A stretch of 64,000 nt of DNA from CAZHYV01 sp964537055. GTDB lineage: Bacteria; Myxococcota_A; Polyangia; Palsa-1104; JAEUJZ01. The position numbers were made by a program, and so were the translations under genes. A model generated the notes under the pieces. It saw nothing but the letters and a program-made list of their open reading frames with translations, had not been told where the DNA came from and did no database searches. Shown here in pieces: positions 27,200 through 34,815 of the stretch. Numbering within the stretch: position 1 is the stretch's first letter; each line of letters begins with the position of its first letter. Location: positions 1 to 64,000 of the forward strand of contig CAZHYV010000003.1 in assembly GCA_964537055.1 (NCBI GenBank), in the 5' to 3' direction.

Positions 27200-27387
27200 A
27201 CCTAAGATGAGTGGCTTTGGTGTTTTCTCACGACTCACCAGACGGCTGTATAAGGACGAGCATCCCACTCAAAGGTAAAACAACTGGGTTCTTGTTCGGA
27301 GATGTGTAAAATCGATTGAGCCAACGATTCTAAAGACATAAACCTTTGTTCCGGAAGCTGAGGATTCAAAGCCCGCGTGCGAGGGTT

Positions 27388-27429
27388 AAAGAAGCAGGAG
27401 ACGGGATTCGAACCCGCGACGTCCACCTT
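27388..27429 (-). repeat. att-like copy of tRNA-Gly 3' half (distal)
   Basis: Identical over 42 bp to 28242-28283. It includes the T arm and 3' acceptor strand in minus orientation but lacks the 5' half of the tRNA, so it is not a functional tRNA. Identity stops abruptly on both sides. The surrounding gap 27200-27575 shows no convincing gene. Confidence 0.85.
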
Positions 27430-27575
27430 CAAGAAGATAGCCGCCCTCAAGCCCTTAAGAGGATATCTTTTCTTGTTTAAGGAATCGACGGGAAAGTGCC
27501 CTGTCTATCAGGTGTTCCATTTACTAGGTAAATGACCCACGACTAGACCAAATGCTGTCGAAAGGAAAGACTTTA

Positions 27576-27947
27576 TCATGTTTTTTGGAGCGGTAACATT
27601 CGGATTCTAGTTTTATATAGATCTAGTACGATAAGAGCTCCCTCCGAAAGTGAGCTTTTGTGAGTATGAATTATTTTTATTATCAAATCTCCTAATACCG
27701 TTGGGCGTACCTCCTCAGACCGAAGTAACAGAACACTAGGTCCTTTGGCCTGAGTTAAAGCTAACAGCATCCCAAAATCGATATCATGCGTGAAAATAAT
27801 CATCTGCTCTTTTATAGCCCAATCCATTAGCTCTTTGTCTGGTGCATTTGGAGGCCCTACGTGATTCCAATGAGCGGAGACAATTTGGTGCTGTGCAAAC
27901 AGCTTACACCAATCGGGAGATAAATTCATATCAACAAGAATTTTCAT
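27576..27947 (-). CDS. DUF5615 PIN-like protein, candidate toxin
   Basis: A 123-residue protein starting MKILVDMNLSPDW, with FTHDIDFGMLLALTQAKGPSVLLLR in the middle. These are the conserved acidic clusters of the DUF5615 PIN-like family (VDxNLS and THDxDF). PIN-like folds are metal-dependent RNases; a toxin role is inferred from pairing with the DUF433 gene, with which it overlaps by 4 bp (27944-27947). It is the downstream gene of the pair inside the tRNA-Gly mini-island. Confidence 0.85.
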   Translation of the reverse strand: MKILVDMNLSPDWCKLFAQHQIVSAHWNHVGPPNAPDKELMDWAIKEQMIIFTHDIDFGMLLALTQAKGPSVLLLRSEEVRPTVLGDLIIKIIHTHKSSLSEGALIVLDLYKTRIRMLPLQKT

Positions 27948-28201
27948 GCAGCGGTAAGAGGAATATCTGTTTCCTGGGCACGCCAGGCAGCATAATGAAG
28001 ACAGGCTGAAATATCTTCAGGCTCTAAATAAGGGTAAAGGTCTAAAATCTCTTCTCGTGTTACTCCGTGGGCCAACAGCCCAAGAATCATACCTACAGTC
28101 ACACGCATGCCTCGAATACAAGGCTTTCCACCCATCAATTTAGGATCAAAGGTAATGCGGAACAAGGGATTCAAGGTCTTTTCTCCTTGGAATTTTAACA
28201 T
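27944..28201 (-). CDS. DUF433 protein, candidate antitoxin
   Basis: An 85-residue protein with the DUF433 signature RITFDPKLMGGKPCIRGMRVTV followed by a helix-turn-helix-like EEILDLYPYLEPEDISACLHYA. The family is the usual partner of DUF5615 and is thought to bind DNA and neutralise the PIN-like protein (family knowledge and inference). First gene of the pair, with stop overlapping the next start as ATGA. No strong ribosome-binding site was seen. Confidence 0.87.
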   Translation of the reverse strand: MLKFQGEKTLNPLFRITFDPKLMGGKPCIRGMRVTVGMILGLLAHGVTREEILDLYPYLEPEDISACLHYAAWRAQETDIPLTAA

Positions 28202-28205
28202 TTTT

Positions 28206-28217
28206 GCTTGAACAAGC
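28206..28217. promoter_or_regulatory. Short palindrome before the DUF433 start
   Basis: GCTTG and CAAGC arms separated by 2 nt lie 5 nt upstream of the DUF433 ATG, a position suited to an autoregulatory operator of a toxin-antitoxin unit. It is short, so chance occurrence is possible. Confidence 0.3.
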
Positions 28218-28241
28218 TAGAGAAACGAATTTTGCTTTATA

Positions 28242-28283
28242 AAAGAAGCAGGAGACGGGATTCGAACCCGCGACGTCCACCTT
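28242..28283 (-). repeat. att-like core within tRNA-Gly (proximal)
   Basis: The second exact copy of the 42-bp repeat, covering the 3' half of the intact tRNA-Gly(GCC) plus 5 nt of flank. Confidence 0.85.
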
Positions 28284-28318
28284 GGCAAGGTGGCACTCTA
28301 CCACTGAGTTACTCCTGC
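28247..28318 (-). tRNA. tRNA-Gly(GCC)
   Basis: A 72-nt cloverleaf on the minus strand. The acceptor GCAGGAG/CTCCTGC pairs perfectly, the anticodon stem CCACC/GGTGG encloses TTGCCAA with anticodon GCC, and the T arm is GCGGG-TTCGAAT-CCCGT. The discriminator is T and CCA is not encoded. The 3' end is the att-like site of the mini-island. A strong promoter lies directly upstream. Confidence 0.97.
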
Positions 28319-28330
28319 AAAACTGATGCT

Positions 28331-28359
28331 ACATTACCTATCGTTACCGCCGCTGTCAA
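28331..28359 (-). promoter_or_regulatory. Promoter of tRNA-Gly
   Basis: On the minus strand TTGACA (28354-28359) and TAATGT (28331-28336) are exactly 17 nt apart, placing the transcription start a few nt before the tRNA 5' end at 28318. Confidence 0.7.
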
Positions 28360-28542
28360 AGTTTTTTCTTCCTGACCGCTAAAAAAGTAAAAATTTCGAA
28401 TTTTTGTTGCGTCCCCACCAAAGTCCCCACGTTTCTTTCCAGTCTGGTAGCATTTGTCTGCTTTTTTCTCCCGGGAGCCTTCTGCCGTTAAAAAATCTTT
28501 CCGCCAAATAAATTATGAACAAACTCCATAAGTGGATACACC

Positions 28543-29004
28543 TCAAACCCTTGTCATGAATTCAATCACTCTTTCCAGCGATTTGCTCAAATCAATGGCT
28601 TCTTGAAGAGAGAAAAGTAAGACTAATTTTTGGCTAGGGCTTGAGAGTAAGCCACTCTCAAATTGAAGCTCAATTTGGAATGCTTCGGCCATTCCTGGGA
28701 CGACAGAAACACGAAGCCAATCCCGCTGCTGAGATCCATTCATTGTGACAAGAGCCCCTACCACTTTCATCTTAGCCAAAGCAAATGCTTGATGAAGCAG
28801 GGCAAGGAGGGCTGGAACTTCCTGTGGAAAGAAATAGAAGGTGTCACTTTGATAAAAAGATGCCGCCTGAAAAGGAGGAGTTACTTCGAAAAGCATCATC
28901 TGGATTTGCTCAGGACCCGTGCGTTCTACGCGGAGGGCGAGGTTACAAATTTCCTCAGCAGAGGTTTTGCACTGCATTGTGGCAAATATATCTTCTTGAT
29001 TCAT
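28543..29004 (-). CDS. Conserved hypothetical protein
   Basis: A 153-residue soluble protein without signal or membrane segments. AAGGAGG with ideal spacing precedes the ATG, so expression is likely. The sequence is mixed alpha/beta, with a C-terminal helix (QEAIDLSKSLERVIEF). I do not recognise a family. The gap 29005-29363 beyond its start holds only a weak plus-strand frame. Confidence 0.65.
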   Translation of the reverse strand: MNQEDIFATMQCKTSAEEICNLALRVERTGPEQIQMMLFEVTPPFQAASFYQSDTFYFFPQEVPALLALLHQAFALAKMKVVGALVTMNGSQQRDWLRVSVVPGMAEAFQIELQFESGLLSSPSQKLVLLFSLQEAIDLSKSLERVIEFMTRV

Positions 29005-29014
29005 ACTTACCTCC

Positions 29015-29362
29015 TTGAATCACAGCTCTTCTATCAATAAATTCAATCCCGGCCTGTTGCTAGTATTTCTTGGTTCCAATCTTGACGACTCTAGGGACAT
29101 TGAGGTGGTTCTTATACCGAGCGCTAAAGGAAAACCTACAGAGATGCCAGAAGTATCCTATTTAACTTCTCGCACCTTTAACATTCTTATGGGACGAGCC
29201 GGCAATGGTTTACGTATTACCTTGACGAAGGACCAAATTACTTATCTTCGATCACAAGATCCTACCTTCGGTAAGCTCCATAACCTAATACCCCCACGCA
29301 GTACCCAATCAAGCAATTTCAGATTCCCCATTTCCTTTGAAAAAGAGAATGCTGTTTGGTGA
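29015..29362 (+). CDS. Doubtful open reading frame
   Basis: A 115-codon frame from a TTG that overlaps the ribosome-binding region of the divergent gene. The segment MPEVSYLTSRTFNILMGRAG (ATG at 29141) looks somewhat protein-like, but no ribosome-binding site and no family are seen. It could be a remnant. It is listed because the surrounding 560-bp region (29005-29567) is otherwise nearly empty. Confidence 0.2.
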   Translation: MNHSSSINKFNPGLLLVFLGSNLDDSRDIEVVLIPSAKGKPTEMPEVSYLTSRTFNILMGRAGNGLRITLTKDQITYLRSQDPTFGKLHNLIPPRSTQSSNFRFPISFEKENAVW

Positions 29363-29363
29363 A

Positions 29364-29522
29364 TCAAGAAACGGTTTTTCGGATCTGAAAACCCCAATCT
29401 TGCATTAATGAAATGAGAAAAGCCCACAAATGTGTTTGTTCTAATATGCTTTGGACTTGGTTCGTTGGTAGAAACCGGCGCATTTCTTGTTTATATTCAG
29501 CCTCTAGTTTGGGTTGTTCCAT
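29364..29522 (-). CDS. Possible 52-residue small protein downstream of ATP-grasp gene
   Basis: ATG at 29522 to TGA at 29364, beginning MEQPKLEAEYKQEMRRFLP and ending FQIRKTVS. The composition looks protein-like, with an amphipathic helix followed by a hydrophobic LWAFLISLM stretch. It lies 45 bp after the ATP-grasp stop on the same strand and could be the last gene of that unit. No ribosome-binding site was seen, so confidence is low. Confidence 0.3.
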   Translation of the reverse strand: MEQPKLEAEYKQEMRRFLPTNQVQSILEQTHLWAFLISLMQDWGFQIRKTVS

Positions 29523-29567
29523 AAGCAATCGCACGCGAAGGAGGGCGCAATTTTAAATAGGGAAGCG

Positions 29568-30827
29568 CTACCCTTCATCAACTTCAAAAAGACCCTCTTG
29601 TTCTACGGCTCGGATGATTGCCTCATCCTGATCAAGCTGACTGCTGCTTTGTCCAATCAGCACGACGGAACCAGGGCTTGTGAGCAGGTCACGGGTTGGC
29701 AAGATAGGGTCTCCTGCAGTTATTTTAGGAGCAAACCTTCGAAAAGAAGGAAGACTTTGGATAAGGTCCAGGTTTCTAAACCGACGCAAGCGTCCGGCTT
29801 GCCTTGAAATCAGAAATACCTCTCGTGCTTGAGAACGAAGGTTTGGGATCTGTGGCTGATGCTGAAAGCGAGGGTCCGCTATCGCCGCATCGACCAACAT
29901 TTCGATTTGGCCCACCCCGCTTACTTCGGCACCCATCAAAGCGCCCTGTCCTCCATGCGTTCGAAATCCGGCCTCAACAAGGCATGCATCAATTAGTTCC
30001 ATATGGATGGCGGTGATAAATGGAAAGTTTTTGCCGACGAGTGCTTGAGATGCAGTCAAAGCAAACTCGGTGGCTTTTCGGGCGTTTGGATCATCAAAAG
30101 AGACAGTACTCATCGAATGGTATACAAAGGGTGCACCATTGGCCGGGTTCTTTTCGTATCTAAAGATGGCTGCGACACGGATTTCGTGGCCGGCAACGAC
30201 CAAATCTACTACATATTCCCCTCCCTTGAGTCGTTCTTGCAGCAGAACGAATGTATTGGTCCGTTTAAGCTGGTTGGTCTGTCCTAAGATTTGGTGAAAC
30301 GCACGGACAAGAGATTCTTCAAATGGCTCTTTACAGAGGAGTACACTATCCGAACCCGTACTCGCCGAAGGCTTCGCAATGACCTCGGAAAGACCTTGTT
30401 CTCGGGCCCATGTGATGGCGTCTCTATCATCAACAAAGCGCTCCTGTTTTGTGGCACGCAATCCAGATTTTCTTAAGTGCTCGGTCTGCGACCATTTGTC
30501 ATAAAAGATTTCTGGATTCGGCAAGGAAGACGAAAGTAGCCTTTGCCTGAGCTGCCATGCCAAGGGGACCCCGATTTCAGAGCCCGGCAAAACATCGGTT
30601 ACCCCATGCGCACGAAGCGTATGGACAAGGTTCTCTAGCTGATCTGCGTTGTTTGCTGAGGCTGAGAAGTGCGCTTCGTAATCCTTCTCGACGTATGTGC
30701 GGGCTAACCTCGTAGGAACATCTTCAGGAGCAATATGGACGCAGGCAATGCCACGATTACGAAATGCTGGTGCAAGCATCCTGCCAGAAGAGTACCCTGC
30801 CACAATTCCTATTTTTTGAGTATTCAT
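29568..30827 (-). CDS. ATP-grasp amide/peptide ligase
   Basis: A 419-residue ATP-grasp enzyme. The N-terminal pre-ATP-grasp domain has a nucleotide-fold start (KIGIVAGYSSGRMLAPAF). Residues about 100-290 form the ATP-grasp core with VIAKPSASTGSDSV (phosphate loop Lys), LLQERLKGGEYVVDLV (adenine hinge), and a metal-site segment VEAGFRTHGGQGALMG near 290. This resembles the amino-acid/dipeptide ligase branch (BacD-like, where E-x-G-x-R-x-H-G-G replaces the usual E-x-N), which joins carboxylates to amines. The ATG at 30827 overlaps the exporter stop as ATGA with AAGGGGA 6 nt upstream; the start at 30848 is less likely. Substrates are unknown. Confidence 0.82.
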   Translation of the reverse strand: MNTQKIGIVAGYSSGRMLAPAFRNRGIACVHIAPEDVPTRLARTYVEKDYEAHFSASANNADQLENLVHTLRAHGVTDVLPGSEIGVPLAWQLRQRLLSSSLPNPEIFYDKWSQTEHLRKSGLRATKQERFVDDRDAITWAREQGLSEVIAKPSASTGSDSVLLCKEPFEESLVRAFHQILGQTNQLKRTNTFVLLQERLKGGEYVVDLVVAGHEIRVAAIFRYEKNPANGAPFVYHSMSTVSFDDPNARKATEFALTASQALVGKNFPFITAIHMELIDACLVEAGFRTHGGQGALMGAEVSGVGQIEMLVDAAIADPRFQHQPQIPNLRSQAREVFLISRQAGRLRRFRNLDLIQSLPSFRRFAPKITAGDPILPTRDLLTSPGSVVLIGQSSSQLDQDEAIIRAVEQEGLFEVDEG

Positions 30828-31783
30828 TTGATGTCCCCTTTGATCCAAAAGTGTTTTGCGAAAAATACGAAATTGGTTCCTACGGTCGCTAATACGATCG
30901 CAATTGTGGAACCTACAGAAAAGACAAGCCGGTCATCAAGCAGTTGCAGAAGCAACATGGTAAGAGGCATAAGCGAGATGATGAGCGCTGCTGAAAGTTC
31001 GTCGGTCAGGACTTGTCCTTTTTGTAGGAAATAGACGGGAAGGGTGACCCCAAAAAGTCCAACGAGCCCAAGGGTCGATGCATGAGCAAAAAGGAGGGAG
31101 GCTGCTGCTCTCCCAGTGAATCCTAGGTAGGGAAACCGAATCACAAAGGCTGCTACAAGGAGACCCAGCAGTCGGATGCTCATAAAATCACTCGCGCTTA
31201 GCCCAACCTTTTGCAACCGATAGTTTGTTTTCCGATTCATTGCCAAAGAAAACGCACACAAGGCAGATAGACCCATGCCTAAGAGTGAGCGTCCCGTGGG
31301 AATAGGACCTAGCGCCGACTTTCCCAGCAAGACGATGGTTATTTGTAATAGCACACTCCCTGCAATCAAGAGCAGACCTGCCAAGTAAAAAGAACGGACA
31401 CCTCTTCGAAAAAAGGGGCCTTTTCTAGAAGAGAATCCTGCAAGCCCGGAAAGAAGAAAGGTGAGCAGGGGCTGGGAGGCATTCGCAATCACTGCATGCG
31501 CCCCGGGCTCTAGGTACTTGATGGCGGCATAAAAAGTAAACCAGGAAAGAGCTGTCCATAGATTTAACAGCAGTACATCCCGTCGGTGAAATGAGACAAT
31601 TTGAACTAAGGAATGGAGTCGTCGCTGGGCAATGCTAAGTGCAAAAAAAATAAGCCATGCCACCAAAAAGGTGTAAAAAAGTACAACAATGGGGTCGAGC
31701 GATTGGAAGAGGTGGCTTAAATAGACCGCTTTTGAGGAAGATAAAAGTACATACAAAAAAACGAAAAGTTGTCCCATGTTCAT
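30824..31783 (-). CDS. DMT/EamA-superfamily exporter-like membrane protein
   Basis: A 319-residue inner-membrane protein with about 10 hydrophobic segments, arranged as two similar halves, as in the drug/metabolite transporter superfamily. Landmarks are GAHAVIANASQPLLTFLLSG at the end of the first half and ALIISLMPLTMLLLQLL in the second. It is coupled by 4-bp overlaps both upstream (regulator, 31780-31783) and downstream (ligase, 30824-30827). Export of the ligase product is a natural inference. Confidence 0.78.
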   Translation of the reverse strand: MNMGQLFVFLYVLLSSSKAVYLSHLFQSLDPIVVLFYTFLVAWLIFFALSIAQRRLHSLVQIVSFHRRDVLLLNLWTALSWFTFYAAIKYLEPGAHAVIANASQPLLTFLLSGLAGFSSRKGPFFRRGVRSFYLAGLLLIAGSVLLQITIVLLGKSALGPIPTGRSLLGMGLSALCAFSLAMNRKTNYRLQKVGLSASDFMSIRLLGLLVAAFVIRFPYLGFTGRAAASLLFAHASTLGLVGLFGVTLPVYFLQKGQVLTDELSAALIISLMPLTMLLLQLLDDRLVFSVGSTIAIVLATVGTNFVFFAKHFWIKGDIK

Positions 31784-32952
31784 CTCTCTTTCTGGATCTC
31801 GATCAGCTTGATGCGTAGTTTTCCCTGAAAGCTAGAAAGAGGGGCTTCGGTCAACTTGGGAAGATCGAGCATTTGCGCTATCGATTGGGTTGGCAACACG
31901 GTAGAGGGACGGACGAAATCAAAAACTTGAAGCAACTTAAAAGCTTCTACCTCCTGGATATGAGGATAGAGGTGAGGATGCTTCAGGTGACGAATCATGT
32001 GATCGACCGTTTTTTGGTATTGCCGTGAGCCGGTTGGGATCTTCCCATCCTCCTCCAAAGAAATGTCCCCATAGTGAAAAGAATCGAATTGAAGATTCAA
32101 AAGTCCAAATGCTCGATCACGTTGTAATGCATCTAGATAGGTCTCCTCGCTGGGAGAACCTTGACTTTGCAGTAAACCTGAATAAATGAACCTACGGACG
32201 AGTAAATCCTGGATGGATTGTTTTTTTAATAAGAGCTCTTGTAACCGGCCTTGATGTTCTAAGCTGCCATAGCGGGCCAAGAAATAGCTGGAAAATTGCC
32301 CAGTGATATCCAAGGGCTCTCCGCGTCCCAAGGATTTGAGAGAAATCTTGTAAAGATGATGAAGGGCGATTTCCCGAAGTTCTTGCATGATCGTTCGATC
32401 TTTACTTCCCTTCGGCAAGAATGCCATCGGTGAAAGGAATAAACCCAAGAGGTGATTGATTGGGTGACGCAACATTCGTCCTGCCTCTTTGGGAAGCAAG
32501 GGGGAAGAGAAAGAGGATTCAATAGCATTTTCGAACAGGTGGAGAGTAAACCGAGCATCCACCAGAGCATGCAAATAAGTTGAGGCCAAAGAAACATGGG
32601 TATGTTCTGTTTGGGATAGGCAGGTTTTTAGAGTTTTGTTGATCATCGCAAAGAAATCTAACGAGACTCCTAAGACCTTTTGCAGTCGAAGGCAGGACTT
32701 GTGGACAGTTTTTTGTAAATTTTCAATGTTCTTTAGAAGGCAAACATAGTTTTCCTCATCAGGGGTGAGATATTTCGAAATGCATAGAAGATGCTCTAGG
32801 GGAATCGTCTCTGTTCCTGAAATCCAGCGCGCGAATTGGGGTGCCGTACCACCAATAAGCCGAGCAATCCTACTTCCCGGAATGTTCTGCTTCCGCACTA
32901 TATGACACAGCCACTGGTTTGGGCTGGGAATGCCTAGCTTGGGTTTGTCCAT
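31780..32952 (-). CDS. XRE-like HTH protein with large helical C-terminal domain
   Basis: From the ATG at 32952 the product has 390 residues; a TTG at 32988 would add 12. Residues about 10-60 look like a lambda-repressor-type HTH (LCHIVRKQNIPGSRIARLIGGTAPQFARWISGTETIP), and the remaining 330 residues are helical and not recognised, possibly a ligand- or protein-sensing solenoid. Being first in the coupled cassette with exporter and ligase, it is probably its regulator (inference). A 16-bp palindrome lies just upstream. Confidence 0.65.
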   Translation of the reverse strand: MDKPKLGIPSPNQWLCHIVRKQNIPGSRIARLIGGTAPQFARWISGTETIPLEHLLCISKYLTPDEENYVCLLKNIENLQKTVHKSCLRLQKVLGVSLDFFAMINKTLKTCLSQTEHTHVSLASTYLHALVDARFTLHLFENAIESSFSSPLLPKEAGRMLRHPINHLLGLFLSPMAFLPKGSKDRTIMQELREIALHHLYKISLKSLGRGEPLDITGQFSSYFLARYGSLEHQGRLQELLLKKQSIQDLLVRRFIYSGLLQSQGSPSEETYLDALQRDRAFGLLNLQFDSFHYGDISLEEDGKIPTGSRQYQKTVDHMIRHLKHPHLYPHIQEVEAFKLLQVFDFVRPSTVLPTQSIAQMLDLPKLTEAPLSSFQGKLRIKLIEIQKER

Positions 32953-32988
32953 AAGCGGTAAGCATAGTAGAGAGTTGCAAGCAGTCAA

Positions 32989-33004
32989 TTGAGAGGGTTC
33001 TCAA
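32989..33004. promoter_or_regulatory. Palindrome upstream of the HTH gene
   Basis: TTGAGA (32989-32994) and TCTCAA (32999-33004) flank a 4-nt centre, 36 bp before the regulator ATG, in the 197-bp region divergent from the DUF6438 gene. A candidate operator for the HTH protein. Confidence 0.35.
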
Positions 33005-33149
33005 GAGGTAAAATTTCAGAGAGCCAGCTTGAGGAACAAGGATATGGGTCATTTTGTCCTATTTCTGAGAACGATCCTGCACCTTCAGAGAATAATCGGA
33101 GACTTTTTGTGATTCTTCAACAATAATCTTATTTAAGGAGTTTCTTCAG

Positions 33150-33674
33150 ATGATGGTGATCTTTTCTTGGAAGCGAAAATTGTACCAGAGAGCTACTACA
33201 CTCGTATCCTTGCTTATCTGCTTTCTCACTTCAGCTCTATCGATAGCGTATGCACAAGATTCCAGGCCGCCGCGCGATACGGTGATTGTGATGCAGGCAG
33301 GTGCATGTGAACGACGTTGTCCAGTATTCAAACTTATCATTTTTGGGGATGGCACTGTACTCTTTCAGGGAGAAGCTTTTTTGAAGACCCGAGGGATCAA
33401 GAAAACATCGATCCCGCTTGAAAGAGTAAAGCAGCTTGTTGATGCTTTCCAAGCGGTAGATTATTTCCAGCTGACGGATGACTACGGATACAAAGGCCCG
33501 CTTTGTAGACCTTTTCAAGAGGGGGATGGACCTGTCGCTATGATCTCGTTTGTGAGTGGTGGAAAAGGAAAGTCTATCAACCATCATCATGACTGCCAGG
33601 GAAGTGTGCCCGAGCAATTACGCAAGTTGGAAGATGAGATTGTGAAGATAGCAAACGCAAAGAAATGGCTTTAA
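33150..33674 (+). CDS. DUF6438 secreted protein
   Basis: A 174-residue protein with an N-terminal signal (hydrophobic TTLVSLLICFLTSALSIAYA, cut before QDS). The mature part matches DUF6438: DTVIVMQAGACERRCPVFKL, FGDGTVLFQGEAFLKTRG and a late NHHHDCQG, with conserved Cys that may form disulfides. The role is unknown. AAGGAG lies 9 nt upstream of the tandem ATGs. Confidence 0.8.
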   Translation: MMVIFSWKRKLYQRATTLVSLLICFLTSALSIAYAQDSRPPRDTVIVMQAGACERRCPVFKLIIFGDGTVLFQGEAFLKTRGIKKTSIPLERVKQLVDAFQAVDYFQLTDDYGYKGPLCRPFQEGDGPVAMISFVSGGKGKSINHHHDCQGSVPEQLRKLEDEIVKIANAKKWL

Positions 33675-33788
33675 CACGATTGTTTTTCTGTCGTAAGAAC
33701 TTACTTATTGGAGTTAGCCTGGTTCAAAGAGGGAAGGGGGCCTCTCTGGCCACTGAGGATACCGTTGGGAGTTGCCTGAGAATCCCTC

Positions 33789-34598
33789 TTACCCATTGAT
33801 AATCTCACCACCATTTGGGTGCAAGACTTGCCCTGTAATATACGACGCCTCTTCGCTAGCCAAAAACACATAGCATGAAGCAACTTCATAGGGCTGCCCT
33901 GGGCGTTTGAGGGGCACATCTGAGCCAAACGTCGCCACCTCCTCTGCAGGAAACGTAGCGGGAATCAGAGGCGTCCAGATTGGGCCTGGGGCGACTGCAT
34001 TTACACGGATTCCTCGCTCGGCCAGGGCTTGAGAGAGAGAACGGGTGAAAGAAACAATGGCTCCTTTGGTTGCTGAGTAATCAATCAAATGGGCGCTTCC
34101 TCGGTATGCAGTGACAGAGGTTGTATTTAGGATAACTCCTCCCTTAGGCATATGCCGTAAAGCTGCCTGGGTTAGGTGGAACATCGAGAATACATTGGTA
34201 CGGAAGGTCTGTAGCAGTTGCTCTGCACTGATGTCTTCAAGCTTCTCTTTGACATGCTGCTCTGCCGCATTATTCACCAAAATGTCTAACCTCCCGAATT
34301 CGTCAATCGTTGCTTTTACCCATTTTTGACAAACCTTTGCATCTCCAACATCCCCTGCAAGTAGCAGGCAACGCTGTCCTGCATCTTCCACCCCTTGTTT
34401 GGTTTGGTGAGCATCCTTATGCTCATCTAGGTATCCGATCGCAACGTCGGCTCCTTCTTTCGCAAAAGCGATAGCGATAGCGCGTCCGATGCCGCTGTCA
34501 CCCCCAGTAATCAGAGCGACCTTTCCTTTGAGCTTCTTAGAACCCTTGTATCCCGAAGGAGGTTCACTTTCAGGTTGAGGTTCCATTTTGGTTTGCAA
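33789..34598 (-). CDS. SDR-family oxidoreductase (apparent 5' frameshift)
   Basis: A 269-residue NAD(P)-dependent short-chain dehydrogenase. Motifs are ALITGGDSGIGRAIA (cofactor glycine loop), NNAAEQ, the Ser in LNTTSVTAY and the catalytic YSATK, with GPIWTPLIP after it. The family subgroup (YhdG/YgfF-like, glucose/alcohol dehydrogenase annotations) carries an N-terminal extension. In the same frame upstream, codons continue as PPQKQKRQPGLQTKM, as in homologues, but no start is available. An ATG at 34665 in another frame would join if the A7 run at 34639-34645 were one base shorter. The TTG at 34598 is therefore a forced start. Confidence 0.85.
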   Translation of the reverse strand: MQTKMEPQPESEPPSGYKGSKKLKGKVALITGGDSGIGRAIAIAFAKEGADVAIGYLDEHKDAHQTKQGVEDAGQRCLLLAGDVGDAKVCQKWVKATIDEFGRLDILVNNAAEQHVKEKLEDISAEQLLQTFRTNVFSMFHLTQAALRHMPKGGVILNTTSVTAYRGSAHLIDYSATKGAIVSFTRSLSQALAERGIRVNAVAPGPIWTPLIPATFPAEEVATFGSDVPLKRPGQPYEVASCYVFLASEEASYITGQVLHPNGGEIING

Positions 34599-34638
34599 GC
34601 CTGGTTGTCGTTTTTGCTTTTGGGGAGGATTGATCTTC

Positions 34639-34645
34639 TTTTTTT
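34639..34645 (-). other. A7 homopolymer at probable frameshift
   Basis: Deleting one A fuses the frame MVTKKTPKK (ATG at 34665) to INPPQKQKRQPGLQTKM and then the SDR domain. Could be a sequencing error, a real mutation or a slippery tract. Confidence 0.5.
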
Positions 34646-34815
34646 GGAGTTTTCTTGGTCACCATGTGAAGGTGATAAGTCTTTTTTGGGCAGTGGCAAG
34701 CAAAACAAGGCACGCCAAGTGAAATAAGGGTAGGTAGAACATGACATGATCAAGGTAAAAAATACCGAGTAAGTACTTGAGACCATGAGTTGTATACGAG
34801 AACGAATGGAACTTT

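Larger units (their letters stand above)
27388..28283. mobile_element. Mini-island integrated at tRNA-Gly
   Basis: A 42-bp exact direct repeat lies at 27388-27429 and 28242-28283. The right copy is the 3' half of the tRNA-Gly(GCC) gene, from the anticodon loop to 5 nt beyond its 3' end. The left copy is an isolated fragment. This is the footprint left by tyrosine-recombinase integration into a tRNA 3' end: the tRNA is intact and the duplicated piece marks the far junction. The 854-bp unit holds only the DUF433/DUF5615 pair and no integrase, so it would be non-autonomous or the remains of a larger element. Confidence 0.6.

Noticed and set aside
27235..27450. 71-codon minus-strand frame across the distal tRNA-Gly fragment
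   Set aside because: It translates the tRNA fragment itself; no start signal or family seen.
34511..34786. 91-codon minus-strand frame overlapping the SDR 5' end
   Set aside because: It shadows the SDR in another frame; only its central part (MVTKKTPKK) matters, as evidence for the frameshift.
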